Below are positions 44,990-45,906 of a DNA stretch of 45,906 nucleotides, piece by piece. The position numbers and the translations under genes are program-made. The stretch is taken from positions 1 through 45,906 of the forward strand of contig JAUHWL010000020.1 of assembly GCA_030424545.1 (NCBI GenBank), written 5' to 3'. A model generated the notes under the pieces. It saw only the letters and a list, made by a program, of their open reading frames with translations, did no database searches and had not been told where the DNA came from. Source of the DNA: Bacteroidia bacterium (GTDB lineage Bacteria; Bacteroidota; Bacteroidia; Flavobacteriales; Schleiferiaceae). Within the stretch, counting starts at the first letter, position 1, and every line of letters begins with the position of its first letter.

Positions 44990-44997
44990 TAGTTTTG
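44990..44997 (+). promoter_or_regulatory. Candidate promoter -7 box of the right-end gene
   Basis: TAGTTTTG matches TAnnTTTG, with TTTA (44967-44970) 19 bases upstream as an imperfect -33 element. A start near 45004 leaves a leader of about 19 nt before the ATG at 45023. Confidence 0.6.
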
Positions 44998-45022
44998 CGT
45001 ATTCACTAAAATTTCAACACCA

Positions 45023-45906
45023 ATGAAAAGATCAATAATTATCTTAAGCTTATTACTTATAGCCAAATTTGGCATCAGCCAAACTACATATACAGCAAGT
45101 GCAAATGGTGACTGGGACAATCCAGCCACATGGGGTGGCGGTGGTTTTCCGAGCACCAACAATGATGTGGCCAACATTCCTTCTGGAATTTCTGTTGATA
45201 TTTCAGGATCTGAATTATGTGGCAAACTAACGTTAAGCGGAACTTTAAATCTAGTTGCCGCAACAAGCGCACAACTAACCATTGATCGTGGCGGTGCTTT
45301 GCTATCTGGCGATTGCTTACTTAAGCCAAACTCTATATTAAATGCAAATGATGGGAGAATACGTGTTGATGAGATTTCATATTTTGAAAAAGACATTACA
45401 GGTGAATGCACGTTTAATGCAGGAACAAGCACCTGGGAATTTACTGGAGAGACGAAATCTTTTTCTCTTTTCAGAGGGTTATCTGTTATTTTTGGCGGTA
45501 TAGGAGGCCATACTATTTCTTTTTACAATCTAGAAATCAACCCTTCTTCTATTGCATCAGGAAATGTTGCGTTGTCATCTAGCGCCTCAGACGCACAATA
45601 TGAAGTTACTAACGTATTAAGCGTGGTTCAAGGGGAGCTTGAAGTTGGCGCTCCGGGCGGACCTGGTTCTCTCACTTTAAAAGCCACATCACCAACAGAA
45701 TATGGACGTATAGCACTAAATGATGGCAATCCCGTTATTGGCTCAAGAGTTTCATATACAGGTACAATCAGCGGTTCTATTACCATGGAGAAAGAATTAG
45801 GAACAAGCCTACTTTCGGGTACTGTGGTTAATCCGGCTACAAACAACACTGTTTACAACGGCACATGGTTTCAGATGAGTTTGCCCTTAGAAGCCAACTT
45901 AGACCA
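45023..45906 (+). CDS. Secreted G8-like/beta-helix protein, truncated by window end
   Basis: An open frame runs from ATG 45023 for 294 codons and leaves the window without a stop. The signal peptide (MKRSIIILSLLLIAKFGISQ) is followed by TYTASANGDWDNPATWGGGGFPSTNNDVANIP, the opening typical of G8-type and T9SS-exported proteins that start with a W-x-x-P-x-x-W-G-G block. The rest (about 55-294) is a run of short hydrophobic strands with Gly turns (LTLSGTLNLVAATSAQLTIDRGG), consistent with a right-handed beta-helix. A T9SS sorting domain would be expected at the unseen C-terminus. The role is unknown; carbohydrate binding is possible. Confidence 0.75.
   Translation, partial: MKRSIIILSLLLIAKFGISQTTYTASANGDWDNPATWGGGGFPSTNNDVANIPSGISVDISGSELCGKLTLSGTLNLVAATSAQLTIDRGGALLSGDCLLKPNSILNANDGRIRVDEISYFEKDITGECTFNAGTSTWEFTGETKSFSLFRGLSVIFGGIGGHTISFYNLEINPSSIASGNVALSSSASDAQYEVTNVLSVVQGELEVGAPGGPGSLTLKATSPTEYGRIALNDGNPVIGSRVSYTGTISGSITMEKELGTSLLSGTVVNPATNNTVYNGTWFQMSLPLEANLD

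Noticed and set aside
44989-45432. Minus-strand frame of 147 codons near the right end
   Set aside because: Antisense to the truncated secreted gene at 45023, which has a signal peptide and a promoter on the plus strand.

Overview
The window reads as chromosomal DNA of a gliding or T9SS-bearing Bacteroidota, probably a Flavobacteriia-like lineage. The evidence is AT-rich coding sequence, several secreted proteins ending in type IX secretion (T9SS) C-terminal sorting domains, a clear gldA, a SusC/FecA-style TonB receptor with an N-terminal carboxypeptidase-like domain, TAnnTTTG promoter boxes and almost no Shine-Dalgarno sequences. I saw no tRNA, rRNA, CRISPR array, insertion sequence or phage block.

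Layout. 1-236: a 7-bp tandem array, a strong terminator and a second hairpin. 237-3859 (minus): two T9SS-exported surface proteins, one built of delta-60 repeats. 4093-5370: pabB (folate precursor). 5440-6048: an unknown lipoprotein. 6389-11170 (plus): a tight run of tilS, a DsbD-type thiol reductase with a duplicated N-terminal domain, a GmhA-like SIS isomerase and a YopX-domain protein. tyrS (11219-12493) follows with its own candidate promoter. 12497-14731 (minus): a GDSL-like T9SS protein. 14865-15641: an alpha/beta hydrolase converging on a TonB-dependent receptor (15625-18003, minus). The receptor leader carries a full promoter and a TPP riboswitch, which points to thiamine or thiamine-precursor import. 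18229-23315: a DUF4349 lipoprotein, a small Cys-rich secreted protein, a glycerophosphodiesterase overlapping a dienoyl-CoA-reductase-like SDR, and oligopeptidase B. 23423-38324 (minus): two giant exported proteins (3359 and 1538 aa) that share a homologous module of about 180 residues. 38486-42186 (plus): an unknown membrane protein, gldA and an HTTM/gamma-carboxylase-like membrane protein. 42246-44702 (minus): a T9SS protein with Asp-rich runs. 45023 to the end: the start of another secreted protein that leaves the window.

About a third to a half of the sequence encodes large exported or surface proteins, and GldA is part of the gliding machinery associated with T9SS bacteria. The most checkable points are the TPP riboswitch that assigns a substrate class to the TonB receptor; unusual active-site motifs in two essential translation enzymes (TilS with STGIDS for SGGxDS, and TyrS with GVGN for HIGH); the duplicated DsbD sensor domain; and the shared module of the giant proteins. 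I did not find a multi-gene system that I could defend as wholly new.
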